A DNA stretch of 64,000 nucleotides from Capitulum mitella (taxonomy: Eukaryota; Arthropoda; Thecostraca; Pollicipedomorpha; Pollicipedidae). This document shows, piece after piece, positions 35,340 to 48,016 of this stretch. The position numbers and the translations under genes were made by a program. The notes below the pieces were generated by a model. It was not told the origin of the DNA. It ran no database searches and saw only the letters and a program-made list of their open reading frames with translations. Positions within the stretch are counted from its first letter, which is position 1, and the number at the start of each line of letters is the position of its first letter. The DNA lies in the NCBI GenBank assembly GCA_030062745.1, contig CP099850.1, positions 7,378,001-7,442,000 on the forward strand, in the 5' to 3' direction.

Positions 35340-35650
35340 GATCCCGAAGGCTGACCTGACGTCGCTCGGCGACGCGGCTGACGTCGTATGACGTCGCGCC
35401 TCCACCGTCCCCGCGTCCCATGGAGGCCCGATCCCGCCGGCGTTGATCCGTGCGGCCGACGCGGCCGTCCGGTTTGTTTACGTTAGCCTGGGGCGACGCG
35501 GCCCTGCCAGACGCCGCGCCGGCCGACGCCGGGGCGGCCCGCGCGTAAACGGGTCGCTTCGGCCGAGGTCGACTCGGCTTGGCTGGGGCCGACCGGCTCA
35601 CCGGGGCATCGCTGTGGCAGTTAGCGGTCACCGAGACGCCACTGCAGCGG
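35340..35650. other. CpG-rich block
   Basis: Dense in CpG, with open frames on both strands (the longest is minus 35194-35661, 155 codons, with no known domain). It could be a CpG island. Confidence 0.5.
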
Positions 35651-38115
35651 ACTGATGACACTGAGACGCCCGTGCAGCAGACAGAGGTCGCCGAGACACA
35701 GACGCAGGGACACCCGTGTAACGGCGGTCACAAACGTCCCAGTAGAATACAGGAGTCGTTGAAGGGGCGCCCCTGTAGCGGACAGGTAACTCCCCCACCC
35801 CCTGTTGTCACAAAAACAGCTCTGTAGCAGAGCCCATGCAGTGCAGAGTCCAAAGTTTGGCTAAAGCGGGACGACGGAAACTGGGCCGCAAGCGGACAAA
35901 GCCTTTTCTATTATGTAGCAGATACCAGTGGGAACTTTTCCATTGAATTAATGTGTCTTTTTCGAAATTTAATTTTTATCCTTTGAAAAGTTAGGCTCAA
36001 GGGACTTTCCTCGTAAAAAACGAATTTTACGAAAGTAATTATGTACCAACCTTGACCTTTGTATGACAATATGCCTGAAATGCCTCAGGTTTTTCGGGTG
36101 GTCATCGAAAATATACATACATCCATACATACAACTATTTCCTTTAGGCAGACAATGAACAATCGAGGCAAGCATTTTACACCAACTGCATTATCTGATG
36201 TTTCCAATATTTCATGGTTGAGGAAATGTTGCGGTGATGAGGACGATCACTGTTCTTGCATTAGACTTGAGTACAGGCCCACCAAAAATACCGGCCATTA
36301 AAAGACCACTTCTTTATTTACAGACAGGAGATATAAGAGTCATACGTGTCACGTGGCATATGTGTTCAGTCAACTGGTTTGAGATCATGACAAAGTCGGT
36401 TTTTGCAATGAAGCAGGAATAGTACAAAGAAAATGCCCATAATACTTTCATTAAAACGCCACTATTTTTTGCGTTCAAAATCCTCTCCAAAACATTATTT
36501 TAGAGAGCAGCAGTACCTTAGAGGATATCTGTTCTGCTTTCTCCTGTCCATTTTTCAATGTCTTTTTGAATACCTCAGGTCCATCGGTTTGGGGCCCCTT
36601 GGACCATTGCAATGCGTGGAACTGAACAGGACTCAAGGAAACATCGGCCATTTCTCCTTAACGGTATACCTGTAGGTGATGAATTTGACTCCTTTCCTTT
36701 GCTGTGCGAGCCGGATGAAGCAAGCCAAAGACGTACAAGACATGCTTGATGCATCTCAAATATTCTTCATCAATAAATTCAAGCAATGTTCACGATGGAG
36801 GGACTGTCATGTTTTGCAAGACAGTCTGTCTTTGACAAACACGAAATCATATGTTTTCCCATTGAGCTTCTGCTTGAGTGAGACATTTTACCATTGAGGA
36901 AACACATGCAGCCTTGTCCAGTCATAATCATTTCATGCTTGAACTACTGTTTAGTTCCAAAAATGTCTTTGTTTTCGCACACTGGACATGGACACGAATG
37001 CAGCTAATCTGGGGAGCTTATGTCTATTCCAATGCCACAACTATGCTGGAAAGCCCGGTGTACAGCTCCGCTTGAACCCCAAGGGCCTCAAAGCGGATTT
37101 CAATTTGATGATAAGGCCCTGAAATATGATTTTCACTCCAGCCGATCATACGAAGGAATGTTCACAAGCAACAGCCCGTAATAATGCGATTGCAACCTGG
37201 AGGTCTGAGCATCTACGGAGGTAACGGTAGTACAGATTTTATCAGAATTCTCATGTCATTTCAAAATCGGCACACTGATTTCACGAAAACAGAGACTTCG
37301 TGAGCGGTTGATCTCGATCATCTTTCACCCCCAATATACCCACTGCGCCTCATATTTCCTGATGCAGAGCTGCACGGCAGACAACGATTTCGCGGAAACG
37401 GCTTCCACTAGGCGTATCGCCTCATGCGATTAAGTACACACGTCAATTCCTTCCAAACCAGCGCTACCAACAGCCCAACCTTAGATCCCATCATAGCAGA
37501 CCATACTTTTGGAAGATGTTTCGGTAAAACAACGTTGGAACATGGAGCGGTATGGCTGGTATACAACGCTTATTTGCGGCAAAAAGGCTAGGAATAATTA
37601 TTCCCATTTAGTTTTCATCGTCGACGCGTTACGCATCTCGATATGTCGTGTACGTGCATTCCTCCTGCTATATCCAAGCCGTCGCGATACCGAACTTATT
37701 TAAATATTCTGAGGCGATAGAAAAGCATGATGAAATGTGTTCGGTAGTCCACAAGGCAATGATAAACGGCTGTCGGTGAGAAAATGACGCAGGCATTTTA
37801 CATGGCATACTCGAGACTTTTGCACTGAACAAACTTTCCCGAGTGCATCGCCACTCCCATGCTGCCGGGTTTCCGCAAACCGTACTTGGTTTCTGTTATT
37901 CTCCGCCCGCCACTATCTGAGCTCCCGCCATTCCTCGCGATTCCTCAAATGACGCCACCCAGAACAGTCTGTTGCACTGCGCCACGTGGTCATACTGACT
38001 GGCATGGCTAAAGGCATCCTTATTGAAAAGAGCGCCGCAAGCGTCACATGTTTGGGAGGAGAGGAGAATACCGAAGTTTTACCGCATATCGTTTCATTCA
38101 CTGTCCATGCTGTTT
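35651..38115. other. no gene recognised
   Basis: Imperfect repeats of GAGACGCC/GAGACACAGACG-like words occur near 35630-35710. Otherwise anonymous. Confidence 0.5.
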
Positions 38116-39160
38116 TCATCTCGCTAAGTTGTGGGGCCGCGTCCCCCGTGCGCACCCCTCCCCTCCGTTTGGTGGCGCCCATGCGTAGGCTATGTGCAGC
38201 AATTCTCCCTTACTCATTCCTCTAAAACGACGTCGTCGCCGAGTGGCCCCCGACCACCACCAGACCCCCCCCCCCCCGTATCTCCACCACACGGACGGGA
38301 TGATCTCATCCCACGGAAACAGACGCCACCCCTTCCGTCTGTGGTTTTCCGGCCGCCTCACCGACCCACCCGGCGGCGGCAGCAATATGACCCCGCACCG
38401 AGCCGCAGTCGCCGGCGGGCGCGCGGGCCGGCCGCGGCACCGCCTGGGGCGCCGGCGCCGGCAGCGGCGCGCCGCCCGCCCCACCTTGGCCAGCCGCCCT
38501 GGCGAGGATGGCTGGGCGGCTCTGCCGCGCCAAGGTCACCCCGCCTATTAGGGGCGGCCGAACCCCCGCCTGCCGGCGACCGCCGCGACCAGCCAGCGAG
38601 ACCCTCCGAGCGCCGCGACGGCCGCGGCGGCGGCGGCGGCGTCGCTCCCGACGTCCGCGAGCGACGCGTGCGGAGGCTGCGTCGAAACGTCTCTCCGGAC
38701 CGCCTAGAGGCGTGCGGAACAGGTCGCGGAGCGCAGCCGGTCAACCGGCGCCGCCTCCGGTCGGGCGGCCACCGGCGCCAGGCGGGGTCACGACCTGCCA
38801 TCGGTGTCGGCCGGCGTCCGCGCAGGCGCCGCCGGCGCCCGGCCGGCTGACGGCGGGTGCGGGGCGCGCCGTTTTTCGAGGGCTTTTTTGGCGGGCCGCA
38901 GGGCGCCGCGCGGGTCGGCACCGCGGTGCCGGAGCGCGGCCGGCCGCGGCTGCCGCGTTACGCGGCGCGGCGGTGCGCGGTTTTTGTGCCGTCTGCCGGT
39001 GTTTTCGGCCGCCGACGCGCCTTGTTTGTGTACAGGGCGCATGGAGATGAGCCGGAACGGGCGGAGAGAGAGACGGTGGTCTGGCGGCCGCCGCGCGCCC
39101 GCCGACCGGTTATGGTCCTGTTTGACGGCCGCCAGGCATGACCCTTCACTGAGTTTCTTC
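38116..39160. other. largest CpG-rich island
   Basis: About 1 kb of extremely GC-rich sequence with a C run at 38265-38277 and a (CGG)n tract near 38623-38641. Frames of 94-239 codons overlap in at least five of the six phases, all rich in Arg, Pro, Ala and Gly, which means stops are absent for compositional reasons. No domain, Kozak-supported start or splice pattern is convincing. A CpG-island promoter or exon of an unrecognised gene remains possible. Confidence 0.65.
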
Positions 39161-39611
39161 TCTCCCGTTGGTTTCTCCCGAAAGCGTTGCACCTGTGTGG
39201 GAAAGAAAGCGGGGGTTGTCAACGGACGCGGTGGGCCTCACGAGCGAAGGACGCAGTATTTGGTATCCGGAACTCTGCAAAGCGACAATTCATCCGCGAT
39301 GAGGCATCGCATCGGAATCAAGTGAAGCATCGGCCAGATGCAGACGTCTTTTCACTAGCCGAAGTATGCCACCTGTTACTTACGTAAGCTTTGTACACGG
39401 TACCTAAGACACTCCAGAGGTTGTAATATATTCACATCAGTGTCCAGACTATACCTACGTTATGACACTTTATCCCTGTCAGCCAATAATATTTTCCTCG
39501 GACCCTTTGGTTTGGTGTGGGTTTCCATCGCTCAGGATACGCGGTAGTTTTCAATGACGTAAATGCACCATTTTATTTCCTGTGGACATCAGTTTTTCAT
39601 TTGTTGCATAG
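39161..39611. other. no gene recognised
   Basis: The sequence returns from the GC-rich island to average composition. No feature was noticed. Confidence 0.5.
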
Positions 39612-39870
39612 CTATCCCCCTCTCTCTCTTTCTTTCCTTCCTTCTATCTTTGTCTTTGTCTGTCCGTACCTCTGTCTCTATCCTATCTTTACCTCCCTCT
39701 CTCTCTCTCCCTTTTCTCTGCGCTCTTCTCCCTTTCTTTTTATATTTGTCTTTCGTCTTTTGTTCTCCGTTTTGCCATCCTCAGTCTACCTTTCATTATT
39801 CTCTTTCTTTCGTCTCTCCCCGCCGTTATCGCGCTTTTTCTTTCCTTCACTTCACTTCTACTTCACTTCG
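39612..39870 (+). repeat. long polypyrimidine tract
   Basis: About 260 bases dominated by C and T, with CTCTCTCT runs at 39620-39630 and 39695-39707. Its apparent open frames (Ser/Leu/Phe-rich) are a product of composition. Confidence 0.9.
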
Positions 39871-41269
39871 TTTACCATCTGTTCAGGCACTCACCACTTC
39901 TGCTGCTGACTTTTTTGAGCAGTCACAATGAAGCACCAATTATTCTGGTGTTCCTAAATCGATCACATTTTCCAGCTTCCTTGTTCACCTTAAAGATGGG
40001 CCCATCGATCAGCAAGACACGTACTGACGTGTTCCAGGCGTATTATCCTCAAAACAGACCCTCACGAAAGGAGGGCGCAATTACCACACATAAAAAGTGT
40101 CTGCAAATATAGACAGTGTTCACATCCAGTAAAGCCCAGTTCATATGGATTTAACTGGACGCTTCCATAACGAAATAACGGCAGTATGCACCACAATGTA
40201 ATCATTTACGATTCAGCGCCATGCATTAACAAGGCTTGCCACACTTACAACCGATTTCACCCGAGATGTCCTGCGATAACCGGTAAGTTAACACAACATT
40301 TGTGGCCGATAAAATGCGCACCCAAAACCCAAGCCCGTTCCAGCAGGCCAAAATGCCCTATAAACGGGTAATTACCGGCCTCTCCATGGTACATAATTAT
40401 CAGACTGACATGACGTATTGGCCCAGTGACAGGGAGGAAAACGAAAACGCTGGTGGGGGCAATTTCGCCGAATTGGGAGAACCCTTCCGTCTCTTCCCAG
40501 GCGGAGGTGGCCATTCTCCCGCGCGGTCCACATACATCAGCGCGTCCGCCCATTATACGGCGCACACCCGAACCGCCCGGCCGGCCGGAAGGTGCCGCCT
40601 TCCGGCTGGACGCCTCCTGATCCGCCGCGGCCGGCAGCGGCTCGCCGAGTCGCGGAATGAAGGACAGGCAGGGAAGTGTGCCAGGAACATCAACTGCCCC
40701 GCAGCGGCAACGGCAGGGCGCGAGGCGGAAGCACAATGTGCGACTGGTAGGAAAGATGTTCGCCTGACAACCGGCGGTTTTTCCCGGTTTGGATGGGTCT
40801 TCACGAGGACTTGCGGTGAGGTCGATGCATGTGTCTCGAGCTCCATAGCCGCCTGATGGCTGTCATTCAGGCTCCCGCTTTGTGTTCAGCTGACCATTGT
40901 GTCCCTCTGTCTGTCCCTCTGTCACCGTCGGCCTGTCAGCGGCAGAGGTGGAACCGCCCTTTCGGTGTTGCCCATGCAACACCAGTAATACTGAAATTTG
41001 TCATGTCTATGGCAATACAAGGGGAAAATGAGCCTAAAATTACTCCCGGCGACGCCAGCAATATGGACGCAGTCCCACCCCTGGTGAACGGTGCATTGCG
41101 AAGTCCATACCCCGCGACCGACGGTTACCATTATGACGAAACAGGCGCCGGCGCACCACCGCCAACAATCGGACGAAATATCCAACGACAGCCAGCTTCG
41201 CATGCCAATGTCACAGCGGGAGGCATGCTTCGGACGGGCCACTGACCCGAGCGTGAAGCGCCAAGGCGG
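39871..41269. other. no gene recognised; GC-rich patch 40500-40740
   Basis: A GC-rich patch contains a perfect 9-base hairpin GCCGGAAGG/CCTTCCGGC (40584-40592 and 40598-40606). Open frames overlap on both strands and none is recognisable. Confidence 0.5.
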
Positions 41270-42300
41270 TGGGATCTCGGCGCCAGACCTGCCGGTCCAG
41301 GCTAGCCGTCTGCTCCGGAGCTGAGGTCACCGAGCACCTCCTCTCCCCAGCCGTCATCTATTGGTCTCGCCGACAGCCAGCTGACCGGCGCCGTTCCCGA
41401 CAGCCCCTGGAACGGCCGAACCAGACGTCGGACACACGTCGTCCCGGCGGGCCCAGGGACCGCCGACGGCACCGGCCGGCCGGCCGACGACGACGCGTCC
41501 TGAACGACCCCGTGGAGTCGTTCAGGACGTCAGCTGGACACGCGGCAACCCTGCAGAGTCGTTCAGGACGTCAGCTGGACACACGACGACCATGAGGAGT
41601 CATTTAGGACGTCAGCTGGACACGCGGCAAACCTGCGGAGTCGTTCAGGACGTCAGCTGGACACTCGACGACCCCGCGGAGTCGTTCAGGACGCCAGCTG
41701 GACACGCCACGACCCTGCAGAGTCGTTCAGGACGCCAGCTGGACACGCGGTGACCCTGCGGAGTCGTTCAGGACGTCAGCTGGACACTCGGCGACCCTCG
41801 CCATCCCAGCCACCGTTCAGAGGCGCCCGGGACACCAGATGGAGATCGCCGCCTCGCCGCTGGCAGTCGTCCGAGCGGCCCCGACCGCCGAGCGTCAGGT
41901 CACCGGCAGAGGCGGAACGGCTCCGGTTATTTACGCCCCCGTTAAGCGGCGCTCGGGCGGAGCCGGCCACGCCGCAACGGCCGTTAACGCCGGCGCGGCG
42001 GCGAGCGTGGCGCAAGCGGCGGACGCGGCGCGGCCGGGCGGCGCCCATTAACATCTGCGTTTGTCCAGGCCGGGAGGCCGGGCGGCCCTCTAATGACGCG
42101 TTTGCGCATTGTGCCTGCAACGTCCATCTGTAAATACGGGTAATAGACGCGATTTACGGGGGTGTCGGACGCCATCACGAGGTGAGAACGCGGCGTGCGT
42201 GCGGCCGTGGCCGGCGGCGGCGCGCAGCGGAAATGCCGCGACGTGCGCGGGACCGGGCTGGTGAACGGTCTTCAGACCTGACCGCTGGTCCGACTGGGTC
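41270..42300. other. CpG-rich island with minisatellite
   Basis: Very GC-rich and CpG-rich. The 41-bp minisatellite lies inside it. Frames such as plus 41750-42133 read through repeat units in shifting phase and show no domain. Confidence 0.6.
41516..41802 (+). repeat. 41-bp minisatellite, seven units
   Basis: Units start AGTCGTTCAGGACGTCAGCT (or a close variant) at 41516, 41557, 41598, 41639, 41680, 41721 and 41762, exactly 41 bases apart. The first ~25 bases are well conserved; the last third varies (CGCGGCAACCCTGC and similar). A period of 41 shifts frame at every unit, so the array is unlikely to be coding. Confidence 0.97.
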
Positions 42301-43381
42301 TGGTCCCGGAGCAAATGGTCCGATCTGATGATGGCAACTGGGCCAGGGGCTTGCGACGTCGGCGCACAGAATCAGAACCGAAGCGGCAAACTCTGCAGAC
42401 CGATGCCCAGTGCTGGAAAATCGGCAGCATGGCAGCGTGGCTGGAGGCGCAATGTTGTTGTTCGCTGTTATACGTTGCAGAACCAATCAGCTACAATCAG
42501 ACGCCGTCGGCATATTTTGCTCACAACCCTCTCTTCATCTCCTTTTTGATATTGATATGCTGAGAAATATTTGTCGGTCAGAATTATATCCAAAGTGACC
42601 ATATTCCGCGTTTCTCGTATCGTCTGAAAATACTGATGTTTGGAATAGCGCCATGCCAAGACGTCTCGAAAATATGTAAGCTAAGTGTCACACGTCCCCC
42701 TCCCCCTCCCCGAGACAAAACCTGGCGGGAGACACCGCACCAGTCCGGCAATCTGGCTGATACTGGCGACAACGCCTGTGTAAAGCCACTTCGTCTCCGA
42801 CGCCAGGTGACCCCAGATCTTGACATTAACTAAGATTAGATTGAAGCTATTAACGCATCTGACAGAAACCCTGCAGATGTATCAACGCGTCATCGGAGCG
42901 CTGGCTCGGGGAGGATTTAGCTGGAGACATGGTGCGCGATTTCTCAGCCGTGCCGATCCCGAGCACCAGCTTCCGGCCCTGGTCATCTCTGGCCCGGTCT
43001 CCGGCGCGGCCGTCGTCTGCAGCGCCGACCGCCGACCCCGCCGCCGTCCGGCGCTGGCCGCGGGACGGAAGCCTGGCCGCCTGCATGTCCGGAGCGCATC
43101 AGTTCGGTGACGTGAGCCGGTGCACTCCCTCACGGCCGGCCGGCGCCGTGCATCGCAATGACCCTGCCCCTGCGCCGCGGCCGAGCGGATCCGACCGGTA
43201 ACACATGACCCCGCCACAGAGAGTTTCGCATTCAAAGGCCGCACTGTCGCTGGGCACACGGCGTGCGGGAGGGAAGTGGAGAAATGTGGCTCGTATTTTC
43301 ACGGGCCATTGATCAAGTCCGGTGGCGGCCTGAGTCACATGCCAGCCATCTGTCGACGAGGAATGTAGTGCATTAGTTACG
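42301..43381. other. no gene recognised; GC-rich patch 42860-43200
   Basis: A CpG-rich patch carries overlapping frames on both strands without a recognisable protein. The remainder is anonymous. Confidence 0.5.
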
Positions 43382-44488
43382 TTAACCCTGTTCCTGTTCA
43401 AGGAGTGGCTAGGACTCCTTAAAGCCCCTCCGGTTTTTTGCCCGCCATTTCCAGGATTTTTGAAACGACTTCAGAAAATTGCTCCTGTTCCTATCTTTTC
43501 TTCCAAGGTTTTGGAAGGCACCTCTGGCCTTTTTGTTAAACGTAAACTCTTAAACGTAAAAGGAAATTGCTTGTCACAAATTGAGTTTTCATGACAAGTT
43601 TACAAAAATATTTCTGTTAACATGAGCCTATTTTACAAGGCCAAGTCAAGGCCCGAAATCAAAATTTGGTATTATGCATGGTTTTTGGCGCTAATTTTTC
43701 AAAACAAAGAACAGAAGATATGTAATTAGAACACAGCTCTCCCCTTCTGTTTTAAGTTTTAGGTTGATATCAGGTCAGGTCATGGAACTATAACCTGAAA
43801 TGTTCGTGCGCGTTCGCTGTATCACGACGATCATAGGAAGGAAACTGAGGAACAGAAATGATTTAAATGACTGGAACCATTTAAAAACACTATGGAATCC
43901 ACCAAGGCAATTTTGTGTGTCTTCCAGGTCATTTGAGGTCATCTGAGGTCAAAGGTCAAAGGCTGATTCGATGAAATGCGACCAAGACAGTTCCCCACTT
44001 TTCATGTCCCTGGAACCGCCCATGCTAACACTATGCAAACGATGTAACGCAATTGGTACTTTTTCAGCATAAAATGATGCGCACAAGCTAAAACGGTCTT
44101 TAACTGCTATGTTAGCTCGGCTTCTAAAAAAACTTCGCCCATTTTCAAACCCTGTGAACGTCGATGATTGTTTTACTCTAAGACACATGAACCAAGGCAA
44201 AAGTCCCATCGATTAACTTTCGATTTATGCCATTTGCATCCAAATCGGTCCATAACCTTCGGAGTTATAATAGTAAAGACTACCCCCTTTTTGTTTGTTT
44301 ATTCCCCTGCCGCTCACATTTCAAAAAATTTTCTGCAGAAATGTGATTCAAGTCATAGTGAATCGATTGCCGTTTTTTGCGATGAAATCGGACGGGGAGT
44401 TCCCGAGATCTCGGGGAGGGAGTCCAATAAGCCCACCTCCCCGACACGGGAACGCGTCCATGCGTTATCGATACGGGAATAGGGCTAA
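43382..44488 (+). mobile_element. TTAA-flanked piggyBac-like element, copy D
   Basis: It begins TTAACCCTGTTCC (43382) and ends CGGGAATAGGGCTAA (44474-44488), where the right target TTAA has become CTAA. It is about 1.1 kb long and in the same orientation as copies B and E. Shared segments include CATTTCCAGGATTTTTGA near 43446, GGCACCTCTGGCC near 43517, CAGGTCATGGAACTATAACC and ATGAAATCGGACGGGGAGTT near 44380. It holds a perfect DR1 site (43946-43958). No transposase frame was seen. Confidence 0.87.
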
Positions 44489-45069
44489 GTAGATGAAAAA
44501 TATGCGACTCAGAGAAGAAACTTTGACTGTAAGGCAGCGCATTAACCTTCAGCCTCAAAGCTCTACTTCGTTGCCCGCCCTCTTGTGGCGCCCCAAACGG
44601 TCCGCTGCTCAACACGTGGCAAACTTTCAGTGGCAGATCAGGCTACCGTGCCAGCCAGTCCGGACCCGCACACCTCCACTGGACCAGTCAGCGATCGTCA
44701 CGCAGTAGTGGTACGCCACCGCACCATTCGGCTTGTGCCGAGTATCGCTATAACCAGACGATGATCCCGGCCAGCGGCCGTGGGCAGGGCGGCGAAAGCA
44801 AAGGGCCGCTAAGTAGCTTTCACTTAGCTGACTGGCGACCGTAACTCGTAAGTGGTTAAGATGTGACTTAAAAGGTTTGAGCCGACTCCTGCGGTCTGGC
44901 GGCGCATAATTGTGGGTGCTTCAAGTGGTGCTAGGTACGAGCGCGCGGTTCGCCGACATAAGAGCTGTTTTTCACGATGAGAGGTGACAACCACTTCCTT
45001 GCAGTGCTTCACACCGGGTTTTGTTTCCAATGAATCGCTGTCAGCGATATAAAGTGTGCGGGTCCGTAC
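44489..45069. other. no gene recognised
   Basis: No domain resemblance and no repeat noticed. Confidence 0.5.
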
Positions 45070-45745
45070 ACAACAGCGCCCCAACCATTCTCCGTTCGGC
45101 CTTTTTTCAAAGTGCTATCGCGGGTAGAAGCCCGCACGTGTACCCGACGGTGCCGAAACACTGGCACGCCGCCACTCGGTCGCTCTCGGCACGCGGTCGC
45201 CGGCGTCGGTTTCGACGCGGCGCCGACCTCCCGCCGTCGGCGAGCGATGCGACGCCGGCCTCCCGCCGAGCAGCGCCGCCACCTGTCGGCAGTAAAAAGG
45301 CGCGAACCGGCGCAAAAACGGCGCGCCGCCTCGCCACGTGTTTCGCACCGCAGGCCACCTCCGCTGCGCAGATGTCGGCCTTCACGAGTACGTATTGCGG
45401 TTATCCAGCCATTGGTCGGAAATCCGGTTAAACGTCGTCGGTTCTTTTTCGAAACCTGTTTGGAACGCCACGTCAAATTGAGCGAGGGGTCTGATGCCTT
45501 TGCACGGGCTCTGGACGGGAAGCTGATGAGGTGAAGGCGAGAGAGGGGGAGGGGGGCACCACCAGCGGCGATCGCCGACTCTATCCGGCAGCTGCTCCGT
45601 CTCAGAGCCGTCCAGCGCCCGGCTGCAGCTGACGGCGCGGCAACCGCGGCAGCTGCCTTCCAGACGACCGGCGCCTCAGAGAACACGTCCTGATCCCAGG
45701 TAAGGTGACGCGGTCTGATCCCAGGTAAGGAGGTGACACGTCGCA
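45070..45745. other. CpG-rich block with duplicated donor-like site
   Basis: GC-rich, with the longest frame in the window on the minus strand (45009-45746, 245 codons; Arg/Ala-rich, no domain) opposite long plus-strand frames, so I treat them all as compositional. On the plus strand TGATCCCAGGTAAGG is duplicated at 45691-45705 and 45716-45730; each copy contains CAG|GTAAGG, a consensus 5' splice site. A plus-strand frame open from an acceptor-like CTCCGTCTCAG (near 45595-45605) to the first donor would encode about 31 residues, which is suggestive at most. Confidence 0.4.
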
Positions 45746-46604
45746 AGCATGTGAGGCGTCACAAGATGGAGACGCCAGTTCGCTGACGGCTAGGCGGTGG
45801 TTCTTCGAACTCACGTTACCTGGTGCTGTCGTCAAACGTGTAAAATTTATGAATCGAGGAGTAATCGAGGCAATGGGGTTTGTGGTCGAAGCGATCATCA
45901 GGCTTGATAAAAATTTATTTTCTGCCAACGACCAAAGTCAACACAGGCGAAATTGTCGCCAGCAGCGAAGCACAATATCATATCACTTCAAATGACAGTG
46001 AAGCTCATGCACAGTAGCGCAGTCAGGTTCTAGCTTGTCTTGGCGTCATAATCAAAAGTTTCTGTCATGGCCGCAATTTTGAATATCATTCTCACATGAC
46101 CAAAACGCTCAGCTATACACTGCTATCCAGTTAATAGCAGGAATAACTGCGGCCATAAAAATAAAGACACATTAGCTCCAGATTCTGATCATAATGGATT
46201 ATAAATTATCCGGATGACCGCAAAAGAAAAACTCACTGAGCATCTTACAGAATCCTTAACAGCCATGTAGTGCACATATGTAATGCTCTTAATGTTCAGT
46301 TTGATCAGGTTAAAGTGGTTAGCCTCCATATACAATGGCCGACAAGACCAGTACTTTCCCTACAATATGTTGTTAATGCTGAAATGAAGACTGCAACAGG
46401 CGCAAAACCAGGATTTTCCTCACCGAGGAACAAATGCCAAATGTTGTCATATGCCACTAGCCTTTCACAAAATTTGTAGGATAAGCAACAGTTTTAAGCA
46501 ATTAACCTCATATTTAACGCACAGAAAAACATATGATGGTTGCTTTTGTAGCATATATGTGATCACTATTCCGTATTCCTACGAAATCGTCAAATATCTA
46601 ATGT
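45746..46604. other. no gene recognised
   Basis: AT-rich and anonymous. Confidence 0.5.
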
Positions 46605-46700
46605 AGACCGCTTGGCTCAGGGGGAGGGCCATAGCCTCCATGACACTCCCCTTGGCTGCGTGTCTGCCTTGCAAGCAATGGGACATCACTCTGTAAAATC
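46605..46700 (+). repeat. possible tRNA-like SINE remnant
   Basis: TTGGCTCAGGGGGAGGGCC at 46612-46630 is a good A-box/D-arm match. GTCTGCCTTGCAAGCAA at 46663-46679 resembles an anticodon arm, and GGGACATCACTC follows where a B box would lie, but it lacks TTCGA. About 30 extra bases separate the two arms. Likely a decayed SINE, or chance. Confidence 0.3.
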
Positions 46701-48016
46701 AATTGTGGGTTTAACTGGAAGGTTTTTGGGGTTTCCTGCAAATCACTAGCCCTTCCCAAATCTTGTTGGAGCTCAGCCACTTTTGTGATTACTTGATATC
46801 TTACCTTTTGCCATTTTCTAATGATTTATGCCAATGATTTATCCTGGAAAAAACAGGAAGTAGTAGGGCATAATTTAAGCCAGCTGAAATGCAAACTCTG
46901 ATTATATGTATATATCTTTATATGTATATCTCATCACAGAACGACGTTGGCATAGACAGTGCCAATGATGGCAGCACCATTGTGGATTTTGTTTAAATCT
47001 GCTGGTTCAGCACAATCAGCTCAGGTCAGATCAGTTTGCCTCAGTCAGTTGTCATTAAAACAGGTCTGTAAAACGTGTGTTTTTTTTAAGGATGACACCA
47101 AAATCTCGAGACAACATCTGTCAAGGAACAAATGGGACGCACTGGATCATATAAGAAGTTTCATGTCAGCCTCCAAATTTTGGAGGACAACATATCTTAA
47201 AGTTTTTTGTCTAGCATCCATTTTTGATGTTGCAGACTCTTTTTCAAGAAAATTGCATTTTAGCTCATGGAAGAAATCAACTGGAGCATGAGAATGCCTC
47301 CTTTCATCTTCAGAATGCACACGCTAGTCACCAGTTGAATCAGCAGGCCACCAACCAACATTCATGTAAATATATAAACGTGTAAACAAAACAAAGATAA
47401 CGGTCTGGAATCCCGTCTCCAAACAATGGCACGGACGTGTTTTGGGCAGCCTGAATCCTGCTTTGAATGGGGCGACAAGTTGCTCCATTTAGGCCAACTT
47501 CCGCTAACCTAACCTACCCCCAAAACATGATTTCCTGATGGATGCAGACCAGAGGTAGCATGTGCTTGCCCAGAATCGGATGAGCTGCCCCGTTTCAGGA
47601 ATTCCTGCCCCAAAATTTCGAAAAGCTCCCCCAAGCTTCATTTGGTGCCCCAAACAGATTCTGCCGAGATCTGCCACGTTTTCCAAACTGGCCTGGAATT
47701 AACAGTTTGCAGATGAATGACCACCTCACTCTGACTGCACCTAGAACTATGCAGGTACCTTGGGGGGAGTATTAAAATATTTTATGTTCCTTTGGGAACA
47801 ACTGTCATTTCAGTGCTGACAAAAAACATTAATGAAACATATGCCACTGGAAAATATGTGGAACTGGTAGGTGTGCCCAAACAGTTGCAAAGTAAATATG
47901 ATATGCATTAGCGCTGAACAACCATTCTTTCCGCCAGGCTCAAATTCCTTGCACCAGGAGTGCCATCGCCCTCCAGCGCCGAACCCTCGGTGCCTGTTTA
48001 ATAGAGGAGGGCCGGG
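46701..48016. other. no gene recognised
   Basis: Short frames only, with nothing recognisable. Confidence 0.5.

Noticed and set aside
38131..38850. 239-codon plus-strand frame in the GC-rich island
   Set aside because: At least five phases are open at once over the same bases; stops are missing for compositional reasons and the product is low-complexity Pro/Arg/Ala.
39517..39931. Two 120-130-codon frames rich in Ser, Leu and Phe
   Set aside because: They are translations of a polypyrimidine tract.
41516..41802. Regular direct repeats that could suggest a CRISPR array
   Set aside because: The 41-base units are contiguous and similar throughout, without unique spacers, and the genome is eukaryotic.
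45009..45746. Longest open frame in the window (245 codons, minus strand)
   Set aside because: It lies in a CpG-rich block where opposite-strand and other-phase frames are also long, its composition is Arg/Ala-rich, and no domain is recognisable.
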